A stretch of DNA of 64,000 nucleotides from Puniceicoccales bacterium Verruco_02 (GTDB lineage: Bacteria > Verrucomicrobiota > Verrucomicrobiia > Opitutales > Oceanipulchritudinaceae): positions 1-64,000 of the forward strand of contig LVBW01000020.1 of NCBI GenBank assembly GCA_001604585.1. The letters run 5' to 3'. The stretch's first letter is position 1. Every line of letters starts with the position of its first letter. The notes under the pieces were generated by a model. It did no database searches. It was not told the DNA's origin and worked only from the letters and a program-made list of their open reading frames with translations. The position numbers and the translations under genes were made by a program. Shown in pieces: positions 6,996-17,249 of the stretch.

Positions 6996-9899
6996 ATGGA
7001 CAGGCAGGACAACAAAAAGCCATACATAGTGCAGGTGTTCCCCAACTCAGGGCACCAGTACTTCGACATACCCCTCAAGGCCCTGCTCGAAGAGCGCGAC
7101 GACGAGTATCTGCTCAAGCTGGCGCAGGCCAACAACGGCTTCCCCTGGCAGAAGTGGAGTCCGTACATCCCTTGGATAATCTACCGCTACGAGATACGGG
7201 ACAATGTGCCCATACTACGCCTCTGCATAGAGACAAACCTAGGTGGGCCGGGCAGGGGAGTGCTCTTTGAAGTGGAAGAGTGCGAGGGCGAGCTGCCCGA
7301 CGAGGACGAGGTGATAAACCCCTATGCCTGCGAGGACGAACACCAGATAGACGACGAATACCGCAACCGTCTGCTGCCGCTGAACCGTCTGCCCAACAAG
7401 GGCGACGCGATGATCGACATAAACCTTCAGATCCACTTGAAAAAGCGCGACGGCGAAGACCCCGTGGACGTGGACCTGATCGTGGACCTTGGCAACACGC
7501 GCACAGTGGCCCTCCTTCTAGAAAGTCCGCGCCCGGACAGCCTGTCAAGAGACCTCAACGGCAGGGTGCGCCCCTTGCGCTTCATCCCCCGTGGCTCCGC
7601 CTTTACCCAGAGCATCGGCGGCGACGTGCTGATGGACGACTGCACGATCATCGACTCTTGGATGCTCCTGCACAGGCCCCAGTTCCACAACATGGAGCCA
7701 CCGGCCAATTTTGACAAAATCTGCGACTCCTTCGAACCCATAGCCGGGCACCCGGCCTCGAAAAAGCCCTGGCACCGCAAATTGTCCATACTCCCGCACA
7801 GTTTCGTGGAGCTTTCCCCGGCCGTAATTGGCGGCGGGCGCAGCTCGCCAGAAGGGGCGCGGCGCATATATGCAGCCTGCAGCCTCGACGAGGATGCGCG
7901 CTTTTACATGGGTTCGCCCAAGCGTTACCTATGGGACGAGGACCGCACCGGCGACAAGGGCGGCAGCTACTGGAAGCAGATTCCGAACCTGCTGGACCCA
8001 GACGCGCAGACGAGCAACTTCTGCCTCCTTTCGGGTCTTTTCCGCTACTTCATGGACTGGTCCGGCGTTGACCGTGACATAGACGCCCCGCCCTCGGTGG
8101 AGGATTTCCGCGGCCTGCCTTACCCGGAGTCTGCCCCGCGCTATCCGCGCCGGGACGCGCTCTGTTGGTTTGCCCTTTCCATATTGGAAGCCGCGCACAG
8201 GCAGATAAACTCGCCAAGCAACGCAAGGGGCGAAAGTCTGCCCCGGCGCCTCCGCTATGTGCGTGTCACATATCCGGCGGGCTGGACCTACGAGGAGCGC
8301 GAACGCTTCTTTGCCCAGTGGCAGAGGGCGATCAATCTTTTCACGATGACGCGCTTCGAGAACCACGCCCCGGTCTGCTTCGGCACCGACAGGGCGGGCG
8401 GTTCGCGCCCGGTGCTGGCCACCGAGAGGGTGGACGAGGCCGTGTGCTCGCAGCTCCCGATAATCTACTCGGACGTAAAGACCCTCATGGGCGACGGGCG
8501 AAGCTGGCTGGAGCTGTACGGCGACGGGCAGAGCGTCACAGTTATGAACGTGGACATTGGCGGTGGCACAACAGACATCGCCATAATCCGTTACAGCATG
8601 GCCGCAGACACGAGGCGACGCGGCGGCGGCGCGGCCTTGCAGACCCGTCTTATCTTCCGCGACGGAGTGGCCATTGCGGGCGACATGCTTGTTAAGCGCA
8701 TCATAGAAAAGGTGCTCCTGCCAGCATGGATGGAAAGCTCCGGCCTGTCCCAGTACGATGGCATACCCGAAGCGCGCGACTGGGTGATTAAATTCCTCAA
8801 AAAGCCCGGCCACCCCCAGCTCAAGGATGAGCAGGTGGACATCAGTAAGAACATCCCACAGAAGATGGCCCGCATAGCGCGGCTGGTGTTTGTCCCGCTG
8901 GTCAACCAGTGGCTTAGCCAGCTGGTGAAGGCAGGCGAAAAGGCTGAGTCGGGCTGGGAAAAGCTGTCCATTGGCGACGCGCAGCAGCAGAACATCATAG
9001 ACTCTCAGGCCCTTGCGGAACTGAACTCCCTGCTCCAGTACGTCATAAGCAGCAAGTGTCTTGGCGGGCGCACATGGGACGGTATCGTGTTCAATGCCGA
9101 TGCCAACATGTTCGTCCAGTGCGACAAGGGCGTCCTTGAGTCCTGCGTTGACGAGGTCTTTGGCAGCCTTTTCGAGCATCTTTCGCAGCTTGCGGGCCGT
9201 TTCGACTGCCAGCTTGCAATCGTATCGGGCAAGCCTTCGGAGTTGCCCCGCATCCGCGAGATGCTGGCAGGCTGCTTCCCGATGCTGCCTCAGCGCATCA
9301 TACACATGAAGAACTTCCCCGCCGGGGGCTGGTATCCTTTCAGCTCTTTCATTGGCGGACGCATCGAGGACGCCAAGACCTGCACAGTCGTCGGCGCGGC
9401 CCTGTATCAGGATATTCGCAACGGCAACCTGCCCGGCCTCACGATCCGCGAGGAGGGGCACGACAGGCCACAGGCCCAGCACTTCTGGAGCATCATCTCC
9501 GCGGAGGGTGTTTACGAGGGGCAGAGCGTGGACTATCTGTTCACCCCCTCGGATTACCCAACGCCGGAGCGCGATTTCATAAGCTGCCCGCCGCGCAAGT
9601 TCGAGGTAGCTCTTCCCTGCCGCATCGGCAGGCAGATAGTGCCTGTTTCGGGTGTGATGCCGGACCCAGTTTACGAAATACGCTTCAAACCCGCCTACGC
9701 TGCAAGACCGCACGGGGCCTGCGTGAATGTCACCCTGCGCTGGTCTTCAAAGGCTGGCGAAGGCGAGAAGCTGGAACTGGTCCGTGTGGACAAGCATCCG
9801 GACTGGCCCGAGATCGACCCTTCCGACATCGAGATGCGCCTTAACACGATGCTTGAGGAAAGCCACTGGCTGGACGACCCGAGCTTCGACCTTGTCTAG
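6996..9899 (+). CDS. SrfB-like ATPase of the Hsp70/actin fold
   Basis: 967 residues, cytoplasmic. Three actin/Hsp70-type nucleotide-binding motifs are visible: phosphate-1 DLGNTRT at 164-170, phosphate-2 DIGGGTTD at 520-527, and an adenosine-type motif SGKPSELP at 744-751. This set, the length and the adjacency to a SrfC-like gene match the SrfB family (Pfam PF07520). About 160 residues precede the first motif, and a long insertion separates phosphate-1 from phosphate-2. The start codon lies 3 bases after the SrfC-like stop, so the pair is translationally linked. The biological role of SrfB is not established; it was named as a SsrB-regulated factor in Salmonella but occurs in many non-pathogens. 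ATPase activity is inferred from the motifs. Confidence 0.85.
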   Translation: MDRQDNKKPYIVQVFPNSGHQYFDIPLKALLEERDDEYLLKLAQANNGFPWQKWSPYIPWIIYRYEIRDNVPILRLCIETNLGGPGRGVLFEVEECEGELPDEDEVINPYACEDEHQIDDEYRNRLLPLNRLPNKGDAMIDINLQIHLKKRDGEDPVDVDLIVDLGNTRTVALLLESPRPDSLSRDLNGRVRPLRFIPRGSAFTQSIGGDVLMDDCTIIDSWMLLHRPQFHNMEPPANFDKICDSFEPIAGHPASKKPWHRKLSILPHSFVELSPAVIGGGRSSPEGARRIYAACSLDEDARFYMGSPKRYLWDEDRTGDKGGSYWKQIPNLLDPDAQTSNFCLLSGLFRYFMDWSGVDRDIDAPPSVEDFRGLPYPESAPRYPRRDALCWFALSILEAAHRQINSPSNARGESLPRRLRYVRVTYPAGWTYEERERFFAQWQRAINLFTMTRFENHAPVCFGTDRAGGSRPVLATERVDEAVCSQLPIIYSDVKTLMGDGRSWLELYGDGQSVTVMNVDIGGGTTDIAIIRYSMAADTRRRGGGAALQTRLIFRDGVAIAGDMLVKRIIEKVLLPAWMESSGLSQYDGIPEARDWVIKFLKKPGHPQLKDEQVDISKNIPQKMARIARLVFVPLVNQWLSQLVKAGEKAESGWEKLSIGDAQQQNIIDSQALAELNSLLQYVISSKCLGGRTWDGIVFNADANMFVQCDKGVLESCVDEVFGSLFEHLSQLAGRFDCQLAIVSGKPSELPRIREMLAGCFPMLPQRIIHMKNFPAGGWYPFSSFIGGRIEDAKTCTVVGAALYQDIRNGNLPGLTIREEGHDRPQAQHFWSIISAEGVYEGQSVDYLFTPSDYPTPERDFISCPPRKFEVALPCRIGRQIVPVSGVMPDPVYEIRFKPAYAARPHGACVNVTLRWSSKAGEGEKLELVRVDKHPDWPEIDPSDIEMRLNTMLEESHWLDDPSFDLV

Positions 9900-10034
9900 A
9901 GTTTGGAACGAGGGGCAGGCTCCGGGCATTTTTCTGTTAATTATGGAACAGTTCAGAGAGTCTGCCCTACGCAAGTTCCTGCCCTGATTTGCCACGTTCA
10001 CTTTCAAGTCTGTCAGCTTCAGAGGAGAATTCGC

Positions 10035-11345
10035 ATGATAAAGCCCTTTCTGCCCGCTGTCATCATAGTGGTCGCGCTCATTGGCCCCTGCCTGCCTGTC
10101 GCGGCCCAGGAAACTCCCGCTGTGCCCGCGGAGGTCCTTGTACAGCCTGTCAGCCAGCCCGCACCTCTGCCAGCAGAGCTTCTTGGCAGGCTCGACACCA
10201 TCGAGAAGGACATCCGTGCCCTGCATTCCAACGCTGCCCAGGACAGGTCCGACTCCCGACGCGACCTCAAGGAGCGCAGCAACGAACTTCGAGATGGCAT
10301 AAAGGCGCTCCGGGAAGCCTTCGACACCTTTGCAGCCCGGCAGAACGAGGCTGCGGACAAAATGGCGGCCGACATCAGGAAACTGCCCGAGGACACAGTG
10401 GCCAAGATGAAGCGCGAGCCACAATTCCAGATAGGGGCTGGCGCACCTGTGGACGAAGGCTCCGGATTGAAGGACTATGCCGTGGTGATTGCGGCAAGCC
10501 TTGCGGGCCTTTCCTGCCTTGTGTCGATAGTGCTGCTCTTGCGCATGAAGGGCTTGCAGGACGAGCTTTCCCGCCTTGCCCAGCAGGGGGTATCCCGTCC
10601 GGCGGCTCAACCAGCAGCTGCGGTAGTTGCACAGGCCCAGAACAACAGTGCCCCGGCTCTTGCCCGCGTGGAGGAAAAGCTGGCTGCAATAGCGCAGACG
10701 CTGGCACGACCGGCGCAGGACGACGGGGTGCAGGCAATAGAGAAGCTTACCGAGACGCAAACCGAGCTACTCGGCAGGCTGGGCTGGATGGAGGCCGTGT
10801 TGCAGAAACTGTCCGAGCCGCAGGAAGCGCCCAATGAGGAACCCCAGGAGGCTGCTCTGCCAGCACTGGCTGGTCTTGTCTGGCCCAAGGCTGCCCGCAG
10901 TGCCGAGGCTTTCCCGCTATGGAGCAGGACTCTGGCCTCGGCCATAGAGGCCGGGCAGGCGGACGCCCTGCAACTTGCTGGGCTGATGCTCGAATACCAG
11001 TCCGGTGCCTCGCGGCGAGATATGGCACAGGATGCATATTGCGAATTGCTGCGCCGTCTGGGCCGGGCAATTTACCGCTTCTGCTACTCGCTGGATGTGT
11101 CCGATGATGACCGTCTGGATGCCGCACAGGCTGTGCTAAGGCAGGTAAAAGAGGATGCGGCCGCGCTGTTCCCGCACATCGAACTGCGGGCTGTGTTCCC
11201 GAACGAGCGCCTAAATACCGACCATATGGAAAAGCTGGACTCCGGGGGGCGCCTCGTGGTGTCGCGCCCGATGTCTTGGCTCATTCTGGACCGCACCCCG
11301 GGCCGCGAAAGAGTGCTGGCAAGAGCGCAGGTAATCACCGGCTAG
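10035..11345 (+). CDS. Membrane-anchored coiled-coil protein, positional counterpart of SrfA
   Basis: The start at 10035 is chosen because AGAGGAG lies 7 bases upstream and the product begins with a signal-like segment (MIKPFLPAVIIVVALIG). The open frame upstream lacks these features. The 436 residues comprise this hydrophobic N-terminus, an extracytoplasmic coiled coil (about 35-125), a transmembrane helix at about 148-171 (YAVVIAASLAGLSCLVSIVL), another coiled-coil/Ala-Gln linker, and a helical C-terminal domain from about 290. It lies 135 bases after the SrfB-like gene. SrfA proteins are also coiled-coil rich and of similar size, but I cannot show homology; it could be a locus-specific scaffold linking the cytoplasmic ATPases to the envelope. 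Confidence 0.6.
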   Translation: MIKPFLPAVIIVVALIGPCLPVAAQETPAVPAEVLVQPVSQPAPLPAELLGRLDTIEKDIRALHSNAAQDRSDSRRDLKERSNELRDGIKALREAFDTFAARQNEAADKMAADIRKLPEDTVAKMKREPQFQIGAGAPVDEGSGLKDYAVVIAASLAGLSCLVSIVLLLRMKGLQDELSRLAQQGVSRPAAQPAAAVVAQAQNNSAPALARVEEKLAAIAQTLARPAQDDGVQAIEKLTETQTELLGRLGWMEAVLQKLSEPQEAPNEEPQEAALPALAGLVWPKAARSAEAFPLWSRTLASAIEAGQADALQLAGLMLEYQSGASRRDMAQDAYCELLRRLGRAIYRFCYSLDVSDDDRLDAAQAVLRQVKEDAAALFPHIELRAVFPNERLNTDHMEKLDSGGRLVVSRPMSWLILDRTPGRERVLARAQVITG

Positions 11346-11406
11346 CCTGTACAGCGTCTTCTTTATTCATTCCAGTCCTCCACCATTTTCATTAACAACT
11401 CCCGCC

Positions 11407-14106
11407 ATGGACGAAGCTACTCTCAAGGAACTGCTTACGCGTACAATCCGTCGCCCGCATTACCTCGTTTACACCCCGGAGCGCACGTGCAGCTATTTTG
11501 AAAAGCAGCACTATCGCGTGCTCATGGGGCGCAGCGAGCCGCTCAGCATATTTCTTGCCCCGGCCAACCTCGCCGATGCCGAGGACGAACGCGGGCGCAA
11601 GGCCCAGCGCGTCAGCTACGATTTGTCCGGCTGCACGGGCGAGATTTCGCGCATGGAGAGTCTGCCAGGCGCCCTTGTCGATGAGTTTGAAAGGGCAGCA
11701 AAAGCTTTTGTGTCCGGCTCTGGGCGCATGGTGGAATACGAGATTTCGATGCGCCGCGGCTTTCGCCTGCCAGACCCGAACCTTGAGCCTGACGCCTACC
11801 TGATGTACGGCCCCGAGGACGCCCGGCGTCTGATAATTCTATGGGGCTGCGAGCTGAAACAGGATAGCTCCCTGCCTCTTCTGCCCCAAGATGGGGACGG
11901 GGGCAACAGCGTGCTGGAACGGCTGCGAAGCCGCATCATGGGGCCTGCCTCGATGAGGGCGGAGGCTCTGCGCTCGCTGGACCGTTCAAAGCACCCCTTC
12001 GCCCGCTTTGTCGGCAGCGGCAGCTTCTCTCCCGACGGCAAGCTCCGCGAACTGGTCTGCATGGGCAGGCGCATTCCCGCGGCCTCGCTCAAGCGAATGA
12101 AGTATCTGCCAAAGGTCGAGATCGATGCCTTCACAAGCTGCGCCCGCCAGTATCTTGAAGAGGCGCATCCAGATGCTACAGGCCTTGGCGCGCACGAGAA
12201 GAACCTCCGCCGCTGCCTGCGCCTGCCGGACCCTGTCAGCAGTCCCAATTCCTATTTTCGCAACGGCAAGCAGCTAGTGATAGCCTGTTCGGTGAAGGAT
12301 GATTACGATGTCTGTCTGCACCCGGTGGATGATTCCACGCTTGGGCTGCCCGCCCCTCAGGATGGTGTGGCCGTGCCCACGGTGGCCGAGCGTATTGCAG
12401 GGCGCGCCACCCCGGTGAAGCTTTACACGGCGGCGGTGCTCACCGGATTACTGGTGTTTGGCGGCCTTGCCGCCCTGTTTGTGGCCATGATGGATCACAA
12501 GGCACCGGCCCTTGTCGATGGCAAGGTGCAGACCATAGATCGCATCTCTGCAACTGCGCACCGGGATACGCCAAACCGCATCCGTCTTGTCTTTGACGAA
12601 GAGGTAGCCGCTGCTTCGCTGAGTCCCGAAGGAGCAGACGCGCTGAAGACATTTTACCTCATCGACGATGACGGACGCCCGATGACTATCGAGCGCACCG
12701 AGCACCGCAAGAACATCATCGACCTATATCTTGCAGAAGACTCCGCCATGAAGGACGGGCGGCGTTACAAGCTTGAGATGAACAACATAGCGGACGCTAG
12801 CATCAACAGGAACGTAATCGCGGCTGGGACGAGGGTTGAGTTCGACTACTACGACACCGTGCCGCCCACGATTGTATCCGACCCCAGCGCCGAAGGCTCT
12901 GACTCGCGCAAGCTGCGAATCGAGTTCAGCGAGGCTTTGGACAAGTTCAGCGCCGAGAACCCGGGCAACTACCAGATCGACGACTTTCAGGTGGTGAAGG
13001 CCGAGTACGAAGCCGAGACTTTCAGCGTCATTCTTACCTGCGAGCGGCGCAATCAGAACCTTGTGGACCGGGGCTTTGCCGACGGGGGCATGTACAAACT
13101 GACCGTGCAGAACGGCATCAGCGATGCCTCGGTGAAGCGCAACCGCCCTGAGGCGAACGTCACCCGCGGCTTTAAGTATGTCGATACGGTGGCTCCGCGC
13201 CTGTCCCTTGCCAAGGCCGACACGCAGACCCAGCTCAGCGTGCTATTTAACGAGAAGATCGACTCGGCCAGTGTGAGCACATCCGCCTTCGCCATCAGCA
13301 GCAAGGATGGCCCCGTGGAAGTGCAGGGTGCCCGCCTTATGGCCGACGGCATGACGGTGCAGCTTGCTACTTCGCCTCTGTTCAACAAGAAAGAGTATCG
13401 CGTCGAGGTCAAGGGCATCGCGGACCTGAAAGGCAATGCGATTACCGCCGACAAGCCCGGCACGGGCCGTTTCCACTTCGACGGGGTGGAGGACCGCACG
13501 CCGCCGCGTATCACGGCCGCGGAGTTCCTCAAGGACGACGCCACACGTCGCAGCATCCGGGTGCAGTTCGACGAGAACATCGACAAGTCGGGCATTGTGG
13601 CCGACAACTTCCGCGTCGAGTCTCTCTCGCGCGTTATCGAGGTTGCAGATGTGCAGCCCTCGGGTCTTAAGCGGGACGAGGTGCTCGTTGTACTGAAGGA
13701 GGCCGTGAACCCCGGTGAGACGGTCTTTGTCCGCGCAACGGACATTATGGACCAGATGGGCAACAAGGCGCTCATCCTCAAATCCGGCCTATTCATCCCG
13801 CCCGGCCCGTCCATACCTCTGCCTTCGGACCTGCTTGGCACCGGGTGCACTGTCAACGGACCGGAAAGCATCACCCTGTTCTTCAACGATAGGCTCGATC
13901 CAGCAAGCGCGAAAAACCCGGCCAACTTCTTCTATTCAGGCGCTGCAAAGGTGGACCGTGTGGACTTTGACCCTGCACAGGGCAATCGCGTGATACTGCA
14001 TCTTTCCGCTCCGGCTGCGGCTCAGGGGCAGACTGTCACCGCGCACAGCCTGAGCCTCGAAAACGACGCCCCGCAGAAGCAGGCGGCAGTGGTGTTCAAG
14101 CTGTAA
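11407..14106 (+). CDS. Single-pass membrane protein with five extracytoplasmic Ig-like (SbsA/Big_5-type) modules
   Basis: 899 residues. The N-terminal 337 residues have no signal peptide and look like a soluble cytoplasmic domain of unknown family. One transmembrane helix follows at about 340-362. The remainder is a row of about five similar 100-residue beta modules, each with a core such as IRLVFDEEV, LRIEFSEAL, LSVLFNEKI, IRVQFDENI or ITLFFNDRL, and three linked by DTVPP, DTVAP or DRTPP. These match the bacterial Ig-like SbsA family (Big_5). It is the last gene of the plus arm, 61 bases after the coiled-coil gene. The design, cytoplasmic head plus periplasmic or surface stalk, suggests an envelope-spanning component of the srf-like system. 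Topology is inferred. Confidence 0.72.
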   Translation: MDEATLKELLTRTIRRPHYLVYTPERTCSYFEKQHYRVLMGRSEPLSIFLAPANLADAEDERGRKAQRVSYDLSGCTGEISRMESLPGALVDEFERAAKAFVSGSGRMVEYEISMRRGFRLPDPNLEPDAYLMYGPEDARRLIILWGCELKQDSSLPLLPQDGDGGNSVLERLRSRIMGPASMRAEALRSLDRSKHPFARFVGSGSFSPDGKLRELVCMGRRIPAASLKRMKYLPKVEIDAFTSCARQYLEEAHPDATGLGAHEKNLRRCLRLPDPVSSPNSYFRNGKQLVIACSVKDDYDVCLHPVDDSTLGLPAPQDGVAVPTVAERIAGRATPVKLYTAAVLTGLLVFGGLAALFVAMMDHKAPALVDGKVQTIDRISATAHRDTPNRIRLVFDEEVAAASLSPEGADALKTFYLIDDDGRPMTIERTEHRKNIIDLYLAEDSAMKDGRRYKLEMNNIADASINRNVIAAGTRVEFDYYDTVPPTIVSDPSAEGSDSRKLRIEFSEALDKFSAENPGNYQIDDFQVVKAEYEAETFSVILTCERRNQNLVDRGFADGGMYKLTVQNGISDASVKRNRPEANVTRGFKYVDTVAPRLSLAKADTQTQLSVLFNEKIDSASVSTSAFAISSKDGPVEVQGARLMADGMTVQLATSPLFNKKEYRVEVKGIADLKGNAITADKPGTGRFHFDGVEDRTPPRITAAEFLKDDATRRSIRVQFDENIDKSGIVADNFRVESLSRVIEVADVQPSGLKRDEVLVVLKEAVNPGETVFVRATDIMDQMGNKALILKSGLFIPPGPSIPLPSDLLGTGCTVNGPESITLFFNDRLDPASAKNPANFFYSGAAKVDRVDFDPAQGNRVILHLSAPAAAQGQTVTAHSLSLENDAPQKQAAVVFKL

Positions 14107-14303
14107 GTAGGTATGCCATCCTTCCCGCGGTTCTCTGTATCGGCGTATTGCCTACGCCGGGGCCTGCCCCTGTGTTTGTGTGTCCTTCCTGTGGCACTTG
14201 GGCAAATTGCCCGCTAATTTGAGATGCCCCCTTGCTTTTTCCAGCCGTGCCCGTCAATGTGGCCGGTTTTGGGGAGGCCGCTTCTGAGGCGGCAACAGGG
14301 AAC

Positions 14304-16145
14304 ATGCAGGAAAAACAGGCAGACAACATACGCAACGTGGCGATCATCGCACACGTTGACCACGGTAAGACGACTCTCGTTGACCAGCTTTTGCGTCAGG
14401 GCGGTGCTTTTCGCGCCAACCAGCAGGTGGACGAGCGCGTGATGGACTCGATGGACCTTGAGAAGGAAAAAGGTATCACCATCAAGGCCAAGAACACGTC
14501 AGTCCACTGGGAGGGGCACATAATCAACATCGTGGATACGCCCGGCCACGCCGACTTTGGCGCCGAGGTGGAGCGCGTCATGAAGATGGTGGACGGCGTG
14601 CTGCTGCTTGTGGACGCCCTCGACGGCCCGCAGGCTCAGACGCGTTTTGTGCTGGCCAAGGCCCTCGCAAACGGCCTCCATCCGGTGGTCGTCATCAACA
14701 AGGCCGACCGCGAGCACGCCCGCCCGGAATGGGTCCACGACAGAGTGCTGGAGCTGTTCCTTGAGCTGGAGGCAACGGAGGAGCAGTTCAACGCACCCTT
14801 CCTCTACGCCAGCGCCAAGGAAGGCTGGGCCTGCAACCACCTGTCAGATCCGCACGAGACTCTGATTCCTCTCTTCGAGGCTATCATGAAGTATATCCCG
14901 GCCCCGAAGATCGAGGAGGGTTCTTTCCGGATGCTGGCAAGCAATATCGAGTGGAACGACTTTGTGGGTCGCATTGCCGTTGGTAAGATTCTCAGCGGCT
15001 CGGTCAGCATCGGGGACATCGTCTATCGCATAGGGCGCGACGGAAAGCGCCAGAAGTCCAAAATTAGCAAGGTGTTCGGCTATTCCGCGCTTCAGACTCT
15101 GGAGAGTGGTCACGGCGAGGCTGGCGACATAGTGGGCATTTCTGGCTTTGAAGAGGTGGACATTGGCGAGACCTTTGCCGCCGACCCGGATGCCCAGCCT
15201 GTGCACTTTATCGACATCGACCCGCCGACCATCGAGATGGAGTTTGCCGTCAATGACGGCCCCTTGGCAGGACGCGAGGGCAAGCTCGTAACTTCTCGCC
15301 AGATACGCGAGAGGCTCGTGCGCGAGATGAAGACCAACATTTCCCTGCGTATGAAGGACGGGCCGGAGGGCACGCGCTTCACCATCACAGCGCGCGGAGC
15401 CATGCAGATAGCCATCCTTGTAGAGCAGATGCGCCGCGAGGGTTACGAGGTGCTCGTGTCCCGCCCGACTGTTATTTACAAGGAGGACGAGGAAGGGCGT
15501 CGCACCGAGCCATACGAGCGCATCTGGGTGGACGTGGACTCGGAGAATCTTGGCGCTGTTCTTGAGGCCCTTGCAAGGCGCAAGGCCCGCATAGATGACA
15601 TGCGTCACTACACAGGAGGCGTTAGCGTAGAGGCTGTGGCCCCGACCCGCGGCCTTATCGGCTTTGAGTTCGACCTTGCCAATCAGACTAGCGGGCGCGG
15701 CGTGATGAGCCGCCTTTTCGATTCCTACGGTCCGTACGCCGGTGAGGTCTGCACTCGCCAGACGGGTGTGCTTGTATCGATGGAGAACGGGCAGATCAAC
15801 GCCTACGCATTGGACAGCCTTCAGGATCGTGGCCGCATATTCGTTTCCCCCGGAGACGACGTGTACGCGGGTATGCTAGTGGGTGAAAACCCGCGCAAGA
15901 TGGAGATGCCCGTCAATCCGACCAAGGCCAAGCAGCTCACAAACGTGCGTGCATCCGGCCGCGACAAGAACATCATGCTGGCCCCGCCGATGATATTCTC
16001 GCTCGAAAGGGCCATCGAATACATCGAGCCGGACGAATACGTGGAAGCAACGCCCAAGACTTTGCGTCTGCGCAAGAGGATACTCGACTACAACGAGCGC
16101 CGCAGGGCAGAGAAAAACGCCTCGCTGGTCGAAGTCGAGGTATAG
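14304..16145 (+). CDS. typA: Ribosome-associated GTPase TypA/BipA
   Basis: Translational GTPase that binds 70S ribosomes and acts in ribosome assembly and stress or low-temperature adaptation. I start at the ATG at 14304 (613 residues), which fits the 605-615 residues usual for BipA and has AGGG six bases upstream; an open frame extends to 14232 but reads as unrelated sequence. Motifs: G1 AHVDHGKT at 16-23, the switch-II element DTPGHADF, and NKAD further on. An EF-G-like domain III/V part and the BipA-specific C-terminus follow ([30 protein letters not shown]). The gene stands alone, convergent with the thioesterase gene 11 bases downstream. Confidence 0.97.
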   Translation: MQEKQADNIRNVAIIAHVDHGKTTLVDQLLRQGGAFRANQQVDERVMDSMDLEKEKGITIKAKNTSVHWEGHIINIVDTPGHADFGAEVERVMKMVDGVLLLVDALDGPQAQTRFVLAKALANGLHPVVVINKADREHARPEWVHDRVLELFLELEATEEQFNAPFLYASAKEGWACNHLSDPHETLIPLFEAIMKYIPAPKIEEGSFRMLASNIEWNDFVGRIAVGKILSGSVSIGDIVYRIGRDGKRQKSKISKVFGYSALQTLESGHGEAGDIVGISGFEEVDIGETFAADPDAQPVHFIDIDPPTIEMEFAVNDGPLAGREGKLVTSRQIRERLVREMKTNISLRMKDGPEGTRFTITARGAMQIAILVEQMRREGYEVLVSRPTVIYKEDEEGRRTEPYERIWVDVDSENLGAVLEALARRKARIDDMRHYTGGVSVEAVAPTRGLIGFEFDLANQTSGRGVMSRLFDSYGPYAGEVCTRQTGVLVSMENGQINAYALDSLQDRGRIFVSPGDDVYAGMLVGENPRKMEMPVNPTKAKQLTNVRASGRDKNIMLAPPMIFSLERAIEYIEPDEYVEATPKTLRLRKRILDYNERRRAEKNASLVEVEV

Positions 16146-16156
16146 CAGGGGGTATT

Positions 16157-16897
16157 TCAGGCGCTGGGTGAGAGGCTTAGACTTGCGCAAAAGTTACGCC
16201 TCTCGCCCTCGCCTTGAATGTGTATGCGCCCATCCGGGCCTTCGCCAAGATGGATGCGTACCTGTTCCCAGGGGTGTATTTCGCCTTGGTAGTTGATGCA
16301 CAGGCTGCTTATACCGGCTTCGAGTCCGTGGCTGCGGGCCACGCAGTCGCATATCCAGTCGATGTAGCGGGTGTTGTTTACGTGACTGTTTATGTCCAGG
16401 TCGCTTGGACGGGCGGGGCGGGTCTCGAATAGCTCGAGTCCTTCTTTCCACGCCAGTTTGCGCGGAGCTTCCTCACTAAGTGCGCAGATGTTGCGCGGAG
16501 TGATGCCGACAAAGAACTCCTGTGGGCGGATGGGGCGCCTCTGCACGGTGTCTATCATGAGCCAGGCTGTGCTTGCCTTGAGGAAGGGAGCACTGGCCCC
16601 TTCAAGCGATAGTTCGTAGTCGCGGTAGGCTATTAGGCGCTCCACGCCTCTTGGCCAGGTCTGGAGCCGCACGCCATCTCCCCAGCAGGGCAGGGGGGCG
16701 CATATTTCCAGCTCCGTTCGCGAGAGTAGAAAGGTCTTGTTCTGCGGGTAAAGGTCGTGAAACCCGAGCCCGAGCTGCGATGCGTGTACGGAGGCGGCGT
16801 CCTGCATCAGGCAGAGCAGTGAGGACAGGCGTATGCGTCCTCCGATGCCGACAAGCGAAGTCGGCACAGGGCAGATGCAAGTGTATAGGTTTTCCAT
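16157..16897 (-). CDS. Acyl-ACP thioesterase (FatA/FatB-like)
   Basis: 246 residues, the size of bacterial acyl-ACP thioesterases (Pfam PF01643), which release free fatty acids from acyl-carrier protein through a double hotdog fold. Visible hallmarks are the first hotdog with RTELEICAPLPCWGD and RLIAYRDYEL, and the second hotdog motif DLDINSHVNNTRYIDW (about residues 166-181), whose Asn-His pair is the catalytic element of the family. The C-terminal strand INYQGEI also fits. It is convergent with typA and lies 554 bases downstream of metF on the same strand, too far to assume one operon. Substrate chain length cannot be predicted. Confidence 0.88.
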   Translation of the reverse strand: MENLYTCICPVPTSLVGIGGRIRLSSLLCLMQDAASVHASQLGLGFHDLYPQNKTFLLSRTELEICAPLPCWGDGVRLQTWPRGVERLIAYRDYELSLEGASAPFLKASTAWLMIDTVQRRPIRPQEFFVGITPRNICALSEEAPRKLAWKEGLELFETRPARPSDLDINSHVNNTRYIDWICDCVARSHGLEAGISSLCINYQGEIHPWEQVRIHLGEGPDGRIHIQGEGERRNFCASLSLSPSA

Positions 16898-17249
16898 GTT
16901 ACGGCAGTGTTAGGGAGTGTTTGCAAATCTGTCTCCCGTCGGAAAGAAGGCTTCCATTCGGCGAATAACCAATCTATTCAGCTCAATGAATCCGGATTCA
17001 CCTTGCGTCATAGTCTGATTTTTCACTCGAAAATCCATCCCGCCTCCTCGGTCCGCATATTTGCAAACACTTTCGAGCGGCTGGAGAGCTGCGGGAGAGA
17101 CAAAGACTCAGGCATGGCAAATGCAAGAGAAGGATGCTTTCCATCCATATTTTGTCCATTTGTGCGCCTGTCGGATGCGCGGCCAAAAATCTGTAGAAAA
17201 ATCGCACCGGCTCATTTGACGCTAGTTGTCGGGTGGTTAGCTTAATAGT

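Noticed and set aside
7929-9713. 594-residue open frame antisense to the SrfB-like gene
   Set aside because: It has no start signal or recognisable motif, and the opposite strand carries all three ATPase motifs. Long antisense frames are expected in GC-rich genes.
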